The position numbers and the translations under genes were made by a program. The notes below the pieces were generated by a model, which did not search any database, was not told the origin of the DNA, and was given only the letters and a program-made list of their open reading frames with translations. A DNA stretch of 64,000 nucleotides, from positions 20,859 to 84,858 of the forward strand of contig JAEUVO010000022.1 of the NCBI GenBank assembly GCA_016786885.1, read 5' to 3'. The DNA comes from Chitinophagaceae bacterium (GTDB lineage: Bacteria > Bacteroidota > Bacteroidia > Chitinophagales > Chitinophagaceae). Of this stretch, positions 33,249-44,300 are shown in pieces. The stretch's first letter is position 1. Each line of letters starts with the position of its first letter.

Positions 33249-33686
33249 ATGAACACAACCTACAATTTCACGGCATACCTGATCTATCTACCTGTTGTCA
33301 TCTTACTTACCTGGTATGTGGCACATATTCTGTTCAAGAACAGTAAAGCCTTTATGCTTGATATCTTTCACGGCAAAGCTGATATAGCCCTTTCTACTAA
33401 CAAACTCTTTGAAACAGGTTTTTACCTGCTTAACCTTGGCTTTGCACTCTGGATAATGGAAGTAGCTTCTACTATAACAGATGGACGGACATTGCTCGAA
33501 ATATTGAGTGCAAAAATTGGCGGCTTTAGTATATACCTGGGAATTATGCTTTTTTTTAACCTGTATCTCTTTTTCAGGGGTAGAAGGATATCAAAAGAAA
33601 GAGCAAAACTTGCAGAAGCCCTGTCAAAAATTCCCGGTAATGAGAGGGTTAAATCAAGCGATAAGGACTTACCTGAAGTTAAGTAA
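33249..33686 (+). CDS. Small membrane protein, second of a tandem paralogous pair
   Basis: 145 aa, not recognised. It aligns along its length with the protein encoded 4 nt upstream: TAYLIYLPVVILLTWYVAHI, then ETGFYLLNLGFALWIM and LGIMLFFNLYLFF. It differs by a longer charged cytoplasmic tail (SKERAKLAEALSKIPGNERV, then KSSDKDLPEVK). Three helices are expected. The tight spacing suggests coupled synthesis and a joint role. Transcription probably continues from the promoter at 32818-32847. Confidence 0.75.
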   Translation: MNTTYNFTAYLIYLPVVILLTWYVAHILFKNSKAFMLDIFHGKADIALSTNKLFETGFYLLNLGFALWIMEVASTITDGRTLLEILSAKIGGFSIYLGIMLFFNLYLFFRGRRISKERAKLAEALSKIPGNERVKSSDKDLPEVK

Positions 33687-33758
33687 CTGACTAAACAGCC
33701 ATTTTTTGGAAGGCGGTGCGTTTATGCGACCGCCTTCTGCTTAAACAGTTCATTTCCT

Positions 33759-33766
33759 TAACTTTG
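33759..33766 (+). promoter_or_regulatory. -7 box immediately upstream of glnS
   Basis: TAACTTTG, a full consensus match ending 6 nt before the ATG at 33773; CTG stands 19 nt upstream as a weak -33. Transcription should begin at or next to the start codon. Confidence 0.5.
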
Positions 33767-33772
33767 CGACTT

Positions 33773-35449
33773 ATGACGGAAGAAATAAAAAAAGAAGAAC
33801 GAAGCCTTAATTTCCTGGAAGAAATAATAGAGGAAGACCTGAAAAACGGTAAATATAAAAGCATAGTCACCCGTTTTCCTCCTGAGCCTAATGGCTATTT
33901 GCATATAGGACATGCATCAAGCATTTGTCTGAATTTTGGACTTACCCAGAAGTATCCGGGTTATACTAACCTGAGGTTTGATGATACTAACCCGGAAACA
34001 GAAGATACGGAGTATGTAGATAGCATTAAGGAAGATATTCATTGGCTGGGGTTTGAATGGAAGAATGAGCATTATGCTTCTGATTACTTTGATACTTTGT
34101 ATGAGTATGCTATTAAACTTATTAAAAAAGGATTGGCCTATGTGGACGATAGCAGCAGTGAAGAAATAGCCGCAATGAAGGGAACACCAACTGAACCGGG
34201 TAAGAACAGTCCGTACCGTGAGAGACCCATTGATGAGAACATCAGCTTATTTGAAAGCATGAAGAATGGCGAGTTTTCTGACGGAAGCAGAACGCTGAGA
34301 GCAAAGATCGATATGGCGCATATCAATATGCTGATGCGGGACCCGATCCTTTATCGTATCAAGCATGCCCATCACCACCAAACAGGAGACAAATGGTGTA
34401 TTTACCCGATGTATGATTTTGCACATGGCCAGAGTGATTCTATTGAAGAGGTAACTCACTCAATCTGCACACTTGAATTTGTACCGCACCGTGAATTATA
34501 TGACTGGCTGATTGAAAAACTGGGGATATATCCTTCACACCAGTATGAGTTTGCCAGGAGAAATATTAATTATACAGTTACCAGTAAAAGAAAATTACTC
34601 CAGCTGGTTAATGAAAAGCATGTAAATGGTTGGGATGACCCGAGAATGCCGACTATCAGTGGGCTGCGCCGTCGTGGTTACACACCGGAAAGTATCCGTG
34701 ATTTTTGCGACAGGATAGGGGTAGCCAAAAGAGAGAATATGGCGGATGTAGGCTTGTTGGAATTTTGTGTAAGAGAGCATCTTAATAAAATCTCATTACG
34801 CAGGATGGTGGTATTTGACCCATTGAAAGTGGTTATCACTAACTACACAGGCCAGGAAGAAGTCTTACAAAGTGAAAACAACCCGGAAGATGAGCAGGAT
34901 GGTACCAGGGAAATTCCATTTAGTGCCGAGTTGTATATAGAGCGGGAAGATTTTATGGAGAACCCGCCTAAAAAATATTTTCGCCTGGCACCCGGACAGA
35001 TGGTACGATTAAAAAGTGCTTATATCATAAAGTGTGAAGAGGTGGTAAAAGATGCGGCAGGACATGTTACTGAAGTAAGATGTACTTATATCCCGGAAAG
35101 CAAAAGCGGTTCTGATACAAGTGGTATCAGTGTAAAAGGAACATTGCATTGGGTAAGTGTGAGGCATGCTATTACTGCTGAGGTACGTTTGTATGACCGC
35201 TTGTTTAAAGTAGAAGATCCAACTGATGAGGAAGGGGACTTCAAGGAATACCTCAATCCCGATTCATTACAGGTATTACCCGCTGTTTATGCTGAACCAT
35301 CTATGAAAGGTGCTGTTGCGGGTGACCGATACCAGTTTATACGAAAAGGATATTTTGTGCTGGATAAAGATTCTGCTTCAGCTCAGTTGGTATTCAATAA
35401 GACTGTTGGATTAAAAGATGCCTGGGCAAAAGAAGTGAAGAAGGGATAA
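33773..35449 (+). CDS. glnS: Glutaminyl-tRNA synthetase
   Basis: 558-aa class I synthetase that charges tRNA-Gln with glutamine. The HIGH motif is HIGH itself (44-47, in [14 protein letters not shown]), and the KMSKS counterpart is [38 protein letters not shown] is characteristic of GlnRS rather than GluRS. The C-terminal anticodon-binding beta-barrels are complete ([23 protein letters not shown]). Its presence means direct charging rather than only the GatCAB route. The frame is open to 33716, but the -7 box at 33759 argues for the ATG at 33773 ([14 protein letters not shown]). Confidence 0.97.
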   Translation: MTEEIKKEERSLNFLEEIIEEDLKNGKYKSIVTRFPPEPNGYLHIGHASSICLNFGLTQKYPGYTNLRFDDTNPETEDTEYVDSIKEDIHWLGFEWKNEHYASDYFDTLYEYAIKLIKKGLAYVDDSSSEEIAAMKGTPTEPGKNSPYRERPIDENISLFESMKNGEFSDGSRTLRAKIDMAHINMLMRDPILYRIKHAHHHQTGDKWCIYPMYDFAHGQSDSIEEVTHSICTLEFVPHRELYDWLIEKLGIYPSHQYEFARRNINYTVTSKRKLLQLVNEKHVNGWDDPRMPTISGLRRRGYTPESIRDFCDRIGVAKRENMADVGLLEFCVREHLNKISLRRMVVFDPLKVVITNYTGQEEVLQSENNPEDEQDGTREIPFSAELYIEREDFMENPPKKYFRLAPGQMVRLKSAYIIKCEEVVKDAAGHVTEVRCTYIPESKSGSDTSGISVKGTLHWVSVRHAITAEVRLYDRLFKVEDPTDEEGDFKEYLNPDSLQVLPAVYAEPSMKGAVAGDRYQFIRKGYFVLDKDSASAQLVFNKTVGLKDAWAKEVKKG

Positions 35450-35474
35450 GTGAATTGCATTGAAATTTTTAAAT

Positions 35475-35497
35475 GCGTCTGTCAGGACGCTTTTTTT
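35475..35497 (+). terminator. Intrinsic terminator after glnS
   Basis: GCGTC (35475-35479) pairs with GACGC (35486-35490), followed by TTTTTTT. The stem is short but GC-rich and has an ideal T-tract. Confidence 0.75.
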
Positions 35498-35615
35498 ATG
35501 CACATATTTTTCCAGATGCTGATTGCATCTTTTCTGAAATCAATCATATAGATTAATGACTACCGTCAGTTTATTTGACTAAAAGGGAGAATAGTTTTGG
35601 TTAAAAGAAAAAAAT

Positions 35616-35996
35616 ATGAGCTATACTAATATTACCCGCATAGGAACAGACCATACCATTTGGCAAAAAGGGTTTGGTTTTTATAAAGATGAACTGGATA
35701 TAATGGAGAGCCGGCTGGCGGAAGTGGCGATGAAGAATACAACCTTTGAAGCCCGGCAAGGGGTTGAACATTTTCAGAATCAGTTTATTGTTCAGCGAAA
35801 TAATATTGATGAGTTAAAACATGAAGTAAACCTTTACGTTGAAAAACTGGGAAGTGATGCTCAAAAGCATGGCGGAAGAATGGAGACTACAATGGTAGCC
35901 GAGCATGCAGAACTTCATGAGAAGTATGAAGGATTTGAAAAAGTGATGAATATCCTGAGGCATGAATTTAATGAATACCTGAGTAAGTGGATGTAG
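35616..35996 (+). CDS. Small helical protein of unknown function
   Basis: 126 aa, not recognised, almost entirely alpha-helical. Long heptad-like stretches (DELDIMESRLAEVAMKN, QRNNIDELKHEVNLYVEKL and EKYEGFEKVMNILRHEF) suggest a coiled-coil or helical-bundle fold. It contains several His (EHF, KHGG, EHAELHEKY), which could bind a metal. There is no signal peptide, so it is cytosolic. It is monocistronic, between two terminators. Confidence 0.65.
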   Translation: MSYTNITRIGTDHTIWQKGFGFYKDELDIMESRLAEVAMKNTTFEARQGVEHFQNQFIVQRNNIDELKHEVNLYVEKLGSDAQKHGGRMETTMVAEHAELHEKYEGFEKVMNILRHEFNEYLSKWM

Positions 35997-36014
35997 TCCA
36001 TCACAACTATTGAT

Positions 36015-36050
36015 AAAGGCAGGGTAACTATTTATCCTGCCTTTTATTTT
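36015..36050 (+). terminator. Strong hairpin terminator
   Basis: AAAGGCAGGGTAA pairs with TTATCCTGCCTTT (13 bp, one G-U) around a 4-nt loop, followed by TATTTT. It lies between convergent genes and, having an A-rich 5' side, may work for both strands. Confidence 0.8.
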
Positions 36051-36070
36051 GGGAAAGGAACAGCTATTAT

Positions 36071-37618
36071 TTAATTGGCAGCCCCGGTTTTAGTAGGCTT
36101 AACGAAAATGTATGCATCACTTTCTACAAAATCATTTGCCCTGATCTCTACTGAAGTTGGTTTGCCATCTGTCAGCGAAAATTTTGCAGGATATATTCCA
36201 TAGCCAATATTTGAATAGGTCATACGGAATTCATTGTTATCCATATACTCCATGTAGCCAATCAGGTCAGGATGGTGTTGAAAACGGCAGATCAGCATGT
36301 TGCCACTTTTGTTTATCGTTATTTTGCCATATACGGTATTGAAATACTCGCCGGCAAAATCTTCCAGCTTTGTTTCGGGTATTGTTTTCTTTTCAACTCT
36401 TTTTTTCAGTATTGCAAGTTCATTGTCAAGCTCTTTTTTATTCTGGTCAAAAAATCCCCATTGAAATTTACTCCTGTCAGAGTAGGGGACACCGAAATAG
36501 GCATCCAGTAACTGGTAACGAAGTGCTTCAAAAAAATTCTGATTATCATTATTGGTCAGTATGGTAATACCTAATTTTTCTTCAGGAACAAAGCAAACAT
36601 TTGTTACATGGCCAAAAGCCCCACCGGTATGCCAATATACCTGTCTGCCGGCATAATCCGCAGTATAAACCCCAAGTCCGTAGCCACGAAAATGAATCGG
36701 GTAAACAGTTGATTTGCGGCTGCCGGTAATAATATTGACATCCCTTGTTTTTTGCAAAACTGCCCAGGGTAATACCTGTTTGCCTTCGTGTCTGCCGCTA
36801 TCTAATTGCAATAGCAGCCATTTAGTGAGGTCTTTTACGTTGCTGACCATACTGGTAGCCGGCCCGAGGTTGTCAACATTGTCAAATGGGATCTTTGTTA
36901 TTGAACTGTACAGGTTGTTATGGGGATAAGCCACATTAGTCCTGCTGGTTAAGCCTGCTGTATTCATATAAGTATTCTTCATAGAGAGAGGAGTAAGTAT
37001 ATGTTGCTGAACATATTCCTCCCAGCTTAGCCCTGATGCTTTGGCAAGAATTTCACCTGCTACAAGAAAACCAGCATTGCAATACCCATAATCCTGTCTG
37101 AATTCACCTGTTGGCTTAAGGTAGCGCATTTTCCAGATAATGGAATCTTTGGGGAGATCGGAATCCCAGAATGTAAAATCGCCCTGGAATGTTTTAGTGC
37201 CAAGCCGGTGGCACAATACATCTCTTATATTGACAAGTTTTGTTGAAGTAGAGTCATACAAACTAAACCAGGGTATATATTTGGTGACTTTGTCATTCAG
37301 GGAGAGTTTTTTTTCATAATCCAATTTAGCGATCGCTGTTCCTGTAAAAAGTTTTGAATTAGATGCGATAATGAAAAGCGTATTTTCATCTACTTTATCT
37401 TCCTTTCCTAACTCTTTTATTCCATAGCCCTTACTAAGAATTACTTTCCCGTCTTTTACAATAGCAATAGCCAGCCCCGGTATTTGCCATTGCTTCATCC
37501 CCCTTTCAATATAATTGTCAAGGCTGTCGGTAAGAAATGCAGGTGACTGTGCTACAGATGCCTGGTAAGAAATTAAAAAGATTACAGAAAGCAATATCTG
37601 ACAAAGTTTTTGCCCCAT
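36071..37618 (-). CDS. Serine hydrolase, class C beta-lactamase/esterase-like
   Basis: 515-aa exported protein with the fold of class C beta-lactamases, DD-peptidases and esterases. The signal peptide covers about residues 1-23 (LLSVIFLISYQASVA, then QSP). Active-site motifs: SNSK (S86-K89), YCN (Y179-N181) and HTG (in YWHTGGAFGH). After the catalytic domain comes a C-terminal lipocalin-like extension (about 410-515). It may be a peptidase, an esterase or a cell-wall-modifying enzyme; true beta-lactamase activity is not implied. It is the last gene of a minus-strand group after the acyl-CoA mutase gene. Confidence 0.9.
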   Translation of the reverse strand: MGQKLCQILLSVIFLISYQASVAQSPAFLTDSLDNYIERGMKQWQIPGLAIAIVKDGKVILSKGYGIKELGKEDKVDENTLFIIASNSKLFTGTAIAKLDYEKKLSLNDKVTKYIPWFSLYDSTSTKLVNIRDVLCHRLGTKTFQGDFTFWDSDLPKDSIIWKMRYLKPTGEFRQDYGYCNAGFLVAGEILAKASGLSWEEYVQQHILTPLSMKNTYMNTAGLTSRTNVAYPHNNLYSSITKIPFDNVDNLGPATSMVSNVKDLTKWLLLQLDSGRHEGKQVLPWAVLQKTRDVNIITGSRKSTVYPIHFRGYGLGVYTADYAGRQVYWHTGGAFGHVTNVCFVPEEKLGITILTNNDNQNFFEALRYQLLDAYFGVPYSDRSKFQWGFFDQNKKELDNELAILKKRVEKKTIPETKLEDFAGEYFNTVYGKITINKSGNMLICRFQHHPDLIGYMEYMDNNEFRMTYSNIGYGIYPAKFSLTDGKPTSVEIRANDFVESDAYIFVKPTKTGAAN

Positions 37619-37680
37619 AAAAAAGGTTTTAATAAAATTAACTAAAAGATGGTGGAAACGGCCAATTGAAAACAGACAGT

Positions 37681-38265
37681 TTATTCTTTGACTTCGCTAA
37701 ACAGTATGTATACTGTGCTGATCACCTCTCTTTTTTTATCTTTATATGCGATAGTTACACTGAATTCTTCATTGTCGGCTGAATACCAGTAGAAGCCGGG
37801 AGCCCATTCTTTAAAAGGAAGGTTTGTTTTCAGTAGTATGGCCTCTATCTTATCATCCGTATTTATTGATTTGTTATTTGCAATCAGTTTGCCGGTAAAC
37901 AAATTTTCAGGAGTTGAATCAAAATCTCCACGACCTTTAGAGAGACGAATGGTAAGTTTTTGAAGAACATTACTTACTGTATCAATTACAAAGTCAATAC
38001 CAAGACTGTCAAAAATGTATAACCTGGTTGGGTTATTATCTTCTGATAGAACCCTGTTCTCGTTCCCTATAGCTTTTCTGATATCTGTAATAGTTGATTG
38101 TTTGGTAATAGATGCATTATTAAGAGTGACAGTCTTGTTTTTCCAATCAATTGATATATCAGGTTGTCCCAGTGCAGAAAAAGACAGATGGCCAACTAAC
38201 TGCAGAATGAATAAAAGCCTGATTAACTGGTTATGCACAGTGTAATTGTTATTTGTACTCTCCAA
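37681..38265 (-). CDS. Exported protein of unknown function
   Basis: 194 aa, not recognised. A hydrophobic segment [18 protein letters not shown] followed by QP is a signal peptide. The mature part is a small alpha/beta domain with [29 protein letters not shown] and [15 protein letters not shown]; it reads like a binding domain. The start is uncertain. The ATG at 38265 lies inside the upstream mutase gene (17-nt overlap). A GTG at 38238 would give an ordinary signal peptide beginning MHNQLIRLL and no overlap, and may be the true start. Confidence 0.65.
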   Translation of the reverse strand: MESTNNNYTVHNQLIRLLFILQLVGHLSFSALGQPDISIDWKNKTVTLNNASITKQSTITDIRKAIGNENRVLSEDNNPTRLYIFDSLGIDFVIDTVSNVLQKLTIRLSKGRGDFDSTPENLFTGKLIANNKSINTDDKIEAILLKTNLPFKEWAPGFYWYSADNEEFSVTIAYKDKKREVISTVYILFSEVKE

Positions 38266-39814
38266 AAATTTCCCGTAATGTATCGGCTATCTCTCCAAGT
38301 GTACATTTGTTTTCCACCGCCTCGACCACAACGGGCATGATATTCTCTCCGCTGCTGGCTTTGTCACTTAGCAATTGTAATAACTGATCACATTTGGCCG
38401 GATTGCGGTTGCTCCGGAGCCTTTCCAGTTTACCTGCCTGTACTGCTCTGATACTATCATCTACTCTTAAAATGGGGATCTTACCCGGTTCATCAATATG
38501 AAATTTATTAACACCAACAATTATCTTCTCACCAGTTTCAATATTTTTCTGGTATTCATATGCACTTCTGGCTATTTCATTTTGAATAAATCCCTGCTCA
38601 ATTGCCGGCACGCTGCCACCCATGGCATCTATCTTCCCGATTAATTTCCATGCGGCAGCCTCTGTTTCGTTAGTTAGTGATTCTATAAAATATGACCCTG
38701 CAAGCGGATCAACTGTATCTGGAGCTCCGCTTTCGAAGGCAACTACCTGCTGAGTCCTTAATGCAATTCTGGCCGCCTCTTCAGTGGGCAGGCTCAGGGC
38801 TTCGTCATATCCATTCGTATGCAATGATTGTGTACCGCCCAGCACTGCTGCTAATGTTTGAATTGTGACTCTAGAGATATTATTTAACGGTTGTTGTGCC
38901 GTGAGTGTGCTTCCACCTGTTTGTGTATGAAAGCGCAGCATCATAGCTTTAGGATCAGTAGCTCCCAAATCTTTCATGATATGTGCCCACATCTTCCTGG
39001 CTGCTCTGAATTTGGCTACTTCTTCAAATAAATTGTTATGTGAATTGAAAAAGAACGAAAGCCTTTTGCCAAAGACATTTATATCCAATCCTTTTTTTAA
39101 TGCGGCTTGCACATAGGCTTTCCCATTACTTAATGTAAAAGCTATTTCCTGAACCGCTGTGCTCCCTGCTTCACGAATATGATAACCAGAGATGGAAATA
39201 GTGTTCCATTTTGGTACCTCATTACTGCACCATTCAAATATATCTGTAATAATGCGCATGGAAGGCTTGGGAGGGTATATGTATGTTCCTCTGGCTGCAT
39301 ATTCCTTCAGAATATCATTTTGAATAGTACCGGATATTTTTTTAAGATCAGCTCCCTGTTGTTTTGCTAATGCCACATATAAAGAAAGTAATATAAAGCC
39401 AGTAGCATTGATCGTCATGGAGGTACTTACTTCCTCCAGTTTGATGTCATTAAACAAGGTCTGCATGTCTTCAATAGAGTCAATAGCAACACCGACCTTA
39501 CCTACTTCGCCTTCTGCCAACGGATGGTCACTGTCGTAGCCAATCTGTGTGGGCAGATCAAAGGCTACACTTAAGCCACTAACTCCCTGCGACAATAAAT
39601 AGTGATACCGTTTATTACTTTCTTCAGCTGTAGAAAAACCTGCATACTGCCGCATGGTCCAGAGTTTGCCGCGGTACATATCTGGCTGTACACCTCTAGT
39701 AAAGGGAAAATCTCCTGGTTTCTCAGTTTTGGTTGAGGGCAAATCATCGCTTGTATACACAGGCTTTATTTCCAGGCCGGAATCTGTGTATTTCTTTTGG
39801 GTATCCATGATCAT
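38249..39814 (-). CDS. Methylmalonyl-CoA mutase-type acyl-CoA mutase, large subunit
   Basis: 521 aa, equal to the substrate-binding barrel of B12-dependent acyl-CoA mutases but without the cobalamin-binding domain. From memory of the Propionibacterium enzyme (Y89, R207, H244), the equivalents here are Y57 (LWTMRQYAG), R175 ([10 protein letters not shown]) and H212 (SGYHIREAG). The spacings of 118 and 155 residues are identical. Keeping this Tyr and Arg favours methylmalonyl-CoA over isobutyryl-CoA as substrate (inference). A separate B12-binding subunit must exist outside the window. It follows a small membrane protein gene by 20 nt. Confidence 0.9.
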   Translation of the reverse strand: MIMDTQKKYTDSGLEIKPVYTSDDLPSTKTEKPGDFPFTRGVQPDMYRGKLWTMRQYAGFSTAEESNKRYHYLLSQGVSGLSVAFDLPTQIGYDSDHPLAEGEVGKVGVAIDSIEDMQTLFNDIKLEEVSTSMTINATGFILLSLYVALAKQQGADLKKISGTIQNDILKEYAARGTYIYPPKPSMRIITDIFEWCSNEVPKWNTISISGYHIREAGSTAVQEIAFTLSNGKAYVQAALKKGLDINVFGKRLSFFFNSHNNLFEEVAKFRAARKMWAHIMKDLGATDPKAMMLRFHTQTGGSTLTAQQPLNNISRVTIQTLAAVLGGTQSLHTNGYDEALSLPTEEAARIALRTQQVVAFESGAPDTVDPLAGSYFIESLTNETEAAAWKLIGKIDAMGGSVPAIEQGFIQNEIARSAYEYQKNIETGEKIIVGVNKFHIDEPGKIPILRVDDSIRAVQAGKLERLRSNRNPAKCDQLLQLLSDKASSGENIMPVVVEAVENKCTLGEIADTLREIFGEYK

Positions 39815-39834
39815 TTTTTTGCTGGTAAAAAAAT

Positions 39835-40338
39835 CTACGACATCAGCTTCTTAGCTTCATGATTTATTGTTTGGGCTACCATTTCATGTATAGCTCCATT
39901 TTGTTGCGATAATAATACTTCCAGTATTTTTTTATTCAGCTCTGATGCAGAAGCAGCGGGTGGGAGGGCAGAAGCTACCTGGTTAATCACCATAATGTTT
40001 TGCTCTTTCAGGTTTCTTACTGCATCCCAGCTAACCGGGCTTACATAAAGTTGCTGGGTACTGTTGTATTCGAATTCCTGTTTGATATTTTCTGTAAGAA
40101 TGATCTTCATTTCTGCGGCAGAAATACCGGGTTGGTTCAAGCGGCCAATAAGGTTTGGAAGGGCAATTCTTTCTGTCAATAATACCAATCTCTCATAAGC
40201 CTGCAGCCTGAGGGGTATACTGTCGAATTTTTCCTTTGCTACCGGAGCGGCTTGTTTTTGCGGATTACGGGTAAATGAAAAAGTAGCCATTACTATCGCT
40301 ACTGCAGATAATAGAAGACTCAAAGTGGTTAGGTCCAT
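39835..40338 (-). CDS. Membrane-anchored protein of unknown function
   Basis: 167 aa, not recognised. One N-terminal helix ([19 protein letters not shown]) anchors it, and the rest is a cytoplasmic helical domain with [21 protein letters not shown] and [19 protein letters not shown]. Similar small proteins are common in this group, but I know no function. It starts 20 nt upstream of the acyl-CoA mutase gene and is probably co-transcribed with it, with no evident functional link. Confidence 0.7.
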   Translation of the reverse strand: MDLTTLSLLLSAVAIVMATFSFTRNPQKQAAPVAKEKFDSIPLRLQAYERLVLLTERIALPNLIGRLNQPGISAAEMKIILTENIKQEFEYNSTQQLYVSPVSWDAVRNLKEQNIMVINQVASALPPAASASELNKKILEVLLSQQNGAIHEMVAQTINHEAKKLMS

Positions 40339-40493
40339 GGATGATGGTTTGTTTTAATACACAAAAGTACGTTGATTAAGTATAGTTCAGGCCCAAAACT
40401 TCAGCAATGTAACAGGTAGTTTAAAGTTATAAATTTCCCTTCTTCGAAAAATAACACCCTTTAAACTCTGGAAAGAATAATTAATTTTACAGC

Positions 40494-40835
40494 ATGGAAA
40501 CAACTACAGCACCTGTTTCATTAACTGCCGGAGCTATTACCGCAATCAAAAACCAGATGGCAGCTGACGGATTTGACAGTACCCAGAAGTTGCGAATTGG
40601 TGTAAAAGGAGGTGGTTGCTCAGGAATGACTTATGTCCTTGGCTTTGATCATCCAAAGGAGAATGACAGCCATTTTGAAACAGGGGGTATAGCCTGCATA
40701 ATGGATAAAGCACATGAAATTTATTTATACGGGATGCAAGTAGACTGGCAGGATGGGTTAAATAACCGGGGATTCACTTTTAAAAATCCCAATGCCAGCA
40801 CCACTTGTGGTTGCGGTACTTCTTTTGCCGTTTAA
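40494..40835 (+). CDS. Iron-sulfur assembly protein, IscA/HesB type
   Basis: 113-aa A-type carrier that receives and delivers Fe-S clusters. The three conserved Cys are C42 (GGGCSGMTYVLGF), C105 and C107 (TTCGCGTSF). The length is normal. An N-terminal extension of about 8 residues precedes the domain. It is not next to other isc/suf genes here. Its 3' end overlaps the convergent gene by 4 nt. Confidence 0.94.
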   Translation: METTTAPVSLTAGAITAIKNQMAADGFDSTQKLRIGVKGGGCSGMTYVLGFDHPKENDSHFETGGIACIMDKAHEIYLYGMQVDWQDGLNNRGFTFKNPNASTTCGCGTSFAV

Positions 40836-41326
40836 TTGGAAAAAGTTTCTTTTAAGGCAGGGATAAGATTAAGAATACCTTCATGACTTTCTCCCGGCTT
40901 TTTATCCAGTTTGCGTATAGAGTATTGTATAAAAAAATCAGGTTCATCTGTATTACTTCCAATTTTTATTGACATAAGGTTTCCAGGTGTTTCGACGGGA
41001 TGATACCCGCTATTGCTTAGCTCCTTCCACTCATCCTTGTCTTTTTCAATGAAAACATGCCTGGCGATCATGATGCTTCTCCCATCTTCAATTATCTTGT
41101 TAACGTATACTTTTATTCCAATCTCAATTTTATCTTTTTTAAAAAGTGTATAAACGCCGGAAGATCCTTTAACGGCTATCCAGAATTGTTTGGCTTCTCT
41201 GTTCAGTACCGTTTTTTCTTTGGTGCAACTGTCTATAGTTATATTGAAGTAAAGGCTATCATTACGTTGGGCAGCAATGACTCCTGTAATCAGTATTAAA
41301 GTTGTTGTCAATAGTACATTCTTCAT
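40832..41326 (-). CDS. Small exported protein of unknown function
   Basis: 164 aa, not recognised. Signal peptide MKNVLLTTTLILITGVIAA, then QRND. The mature part is beta-rich, with DSLYFNITIDSCTKEKTVL, EIGIKVYVNKIIEDGRS and EPDFFIQYSIRKLDKK. It resembles other short secreted domains of unknown role in this phylum. It is convergent with the IscA-type gene. Confidence 0.6.
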   Translation of the reverse strand: MKNVLLTTTLILITGVIAAQRNDSLYFNITIDSCTKEKTVLNREAKQFWIAVKGSSGVYTLFKKDKIEIGIKVYVNKIIEDGRSIMIARHVFIEKDKDEWKELSNSGYHPVETPGNLMSIKIGSNTDEPDFFIQYSIRKLDKKPGESHEGILNLIPALKETFSN

Positions 41327-41330
41327 AGCT

Positions 41331-41368
41331 TAAAAATATAAAACCCATGAGATTATCATGGGTTTTAT
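41331..41368 (-). terminator. Intrinsic terminator after secDF
   Basis: A perfect 13-bp inverted repeat: ATAAAACCCATGA (41338-41350) and TCATGGGTTTTAT (41356-41368), loop 5 nt. On the minus strand it is followed by ATTTTTA. It lies 20 nt after the secDF stop. Confidence 0.85.
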
Positions 41369-41387
41369 AGAAAATTAATTAGTTAAT

Positions 41388-44300
41388 CTATGCTTTGGGA
41401 GAAGTAGTTTTTGTTCTTTCTGCTACAGCTTTTTTGCCTAATGGTCTTTTGCCACCAAGGTCAACCAGAATCGGTGCAGCCACAAAGATAGAAGAGTAAG
41501 TACCAGTGATAACACCGATCAGCATAGCAAAAGCAAAGCCTCTCGTTACCTCACCACCTACAAGGAACAGGATCAGGATAGTAAGGAACACCGTCAGCGA
41601 GGTCATGATAGTACGGCTAAGTGTTTCGTTGATAGCCCTGTTGATCACTTCTGCTCTTGGTGCGGTCGGCATCAGTTTGCTGTCTTCACGGATACGGTCA
41701 AATACGATTACCGTATCATTCATAGAGAAACCGATCACCGTTAATACAGCCGCAATAAAGTGCTGATCTATCTCCAGCGGGAACGGAACAATTGCTTTTG
41801 CAAAGGAGAATACGATCAGTGTTACAAATACGTCATGCAGCAACGCAACGATTGTACCTAAGGAATATCTCCAGTCGCGGAAACGGATGAAGATATACAG
41901 GAAGATTACCAATAACGCAAAAAGGGTGGCTTTAACAGCTCCTTTCTTCAAATCATCTGAAATAGTAGGAAGTACTTTTTTAGACTGCGGCATGTACTTC
42001 TCTGACTTGAATTGCTCAAAGCTCAGGTTAGCAGGCAGATGGCTTTTTAAGCCTTCGTACAGTTTTACTGCCACTACTGAGTCTGCTGCGGTACGGGTAT
42101 CTTTAATCAGGTAAGAAGTTGTTATATCCAGTTTGGAGTTATCACCAATTGTTTTGATAATGGTGTTCTCTCCTTCGAAGGCTTTATTAAGGTCTTCTCT
42201 TACTTTTTCCTCATCTACTTTTTTGTCAAACTGAATGGTATAACTTCTGCCTCCATCAAACTCAACTCCGTAACGGAAGCCATTAAAGAAAGAGGCAATA
42301 CCCAGTGCCAGTACTACAAATGAAATTATGTAAGCCACTTTACGGTATTCAATGAACTTGAATTTGGCATGTTTGAATATACGACGGGATATACCAGTGA
42401 AGTATTCAAGATGCTTCTTCTTATTAGTGAATAAGTCACTTATCCAACGGCTAACAAGGATACCACAGAATAATGAAAGCAGGATACCAATTATCTGTGT
42501 GGTTGCAAAACCTTTAACAGGTCCTAATCCGAAATAGAAAAGAATAAAGGCTGTTAATAAAGTGGTAACGTGGGCATCCAGCACAGGTGGTAATGAACGT
42601 TTATATCCTTCATTAATGGCGGGAATATATCCTTTGCCTTTTGAAAGCTCTTCTTTTATACGTTCATAGATAATTACGTTGGTATCTACCGCCATACCGA
42701 TGGTTAATACCAGGCCTGCGATACCAGGAGCAGTTAATGTTGCTCCCAACCCGGCAAGTATACCTACGGTAAATAATAAGTTCAGAATAAGGGCAATATT
42801 AGCCACCCAACCGCTGGTGTTGTAGTATACAAGCATCAGCAGGAATATCACTACAAAAGAGATAATAAATGCCAATGAACCACCACGGATTGCTTCGGCA
42901 CCCAGGGTAGGCCCAACCTGCTGCTCTTGTACGATTTTTGCAGGAGCAGGCAATTTACCGATCATTAAAATATTGGCAAGGTCGGCTGCTTCCTGTTGAG
43001 TATAACTTCCGGAAATGGAAGAAATACCGTTAGGGATCGCATTAATAACATTTGGGGCAGACTGCACAACATTATCAAGAACGATGGCAATAGGTTTGCC
43101 AACATTCTCCTCTGTCATTTTTTTCCAGATGCTGGCTCCGGCAGGCTTCATCTTCATTTCGATCTGTACTTTGCCGTATTGATCAAAATCCTGGCGGGCT
43201 TCAGAAATCGCATCGCCTTCCAGTTTAGCTTGTATGCGGTTATATGTTTTCAGTGCATATAATGGCACAGAAGCAGAAGCTTTTCCTTTCTTATCTTTTT
43301 CAGGTATGCCATAAGCCCATACAACATCAGATGGGAAATTACCTTTGAACTCATTCAGATAACTTCTGAAAAGTGCTGTATCCCTTATAGCGACAGCACC
43401 TATTGCCGAAGGATATGATACATTACCTTTTTCATCACGGTAAGGTTGTCCAAACTGCAGGTACTTGTCTATGGTAATTTTTGCTGTTCCCTGGTCTGCA
43501 GTTACTTTTTTGCCACCAGTATCATTTGTCGTTTTCCCGATATCGTCAGAAAGAGTTTTTGGCCTGGTGGTATCTGTCGTTTTTGTAACAGTATTTTTTG
43601 TTGTATCAACTACAGGAGTCGCAGTATCTTTTTTGGCAGTGGTATCTTCTACACCTCCGTATTTTGCGTTGAAAGCAAGAATAGTTCTTTGCCACCCTGT
43701 TCCGTAATTATTATCCTGTAAGGTGTATACTTCCCAGAATTGAAGGTTGGCTGTGCTTTGTAAAAGCTTTCTTACTCTTTCCTTGTCTTTAATACCCGGC
43801 AATTCCACATTGATCAATCCCCTGTTGGGAATAGGATTGATAGAAGGCTGTGCCACACCAAATTGGTCAATCCGGGTGCTTAGCCTGTCGAATGTAAGAT
43901 TGAATGCAGATTTAGCCTGGTCACGGATATAGCTTTCAACTTTACTATCGCTTGATTTTATGTCAATAGCATTTGAGCTGGCTCCTGAAAACAAAGTTGC
44001 CAGCGGTCTTGTAGTTTCAAGCTTTCTGTATTCCTGAATAAATAGTGTGATGAAGTCGGCATCACTGTTCGCCTTCCTGTCATCTGCATTTTTCAGAGCA
44101 GCTAAAAAATTAGGATCAGTAGAATTATTAGCCAATGATTTTAACAGGCCTGTCATCTCCACTTCGAGTGTAACGTTCATGCCACCCTGCAGATCGAGAC
44201 CAAGATTCAATTCTTCTTCCTTGGCTTTCTTATAACTCATAGCACCATTGATACCGTAGGTAACAGTAGTGTTCTCTGAATTTTTTATCAGGCTGTCACG

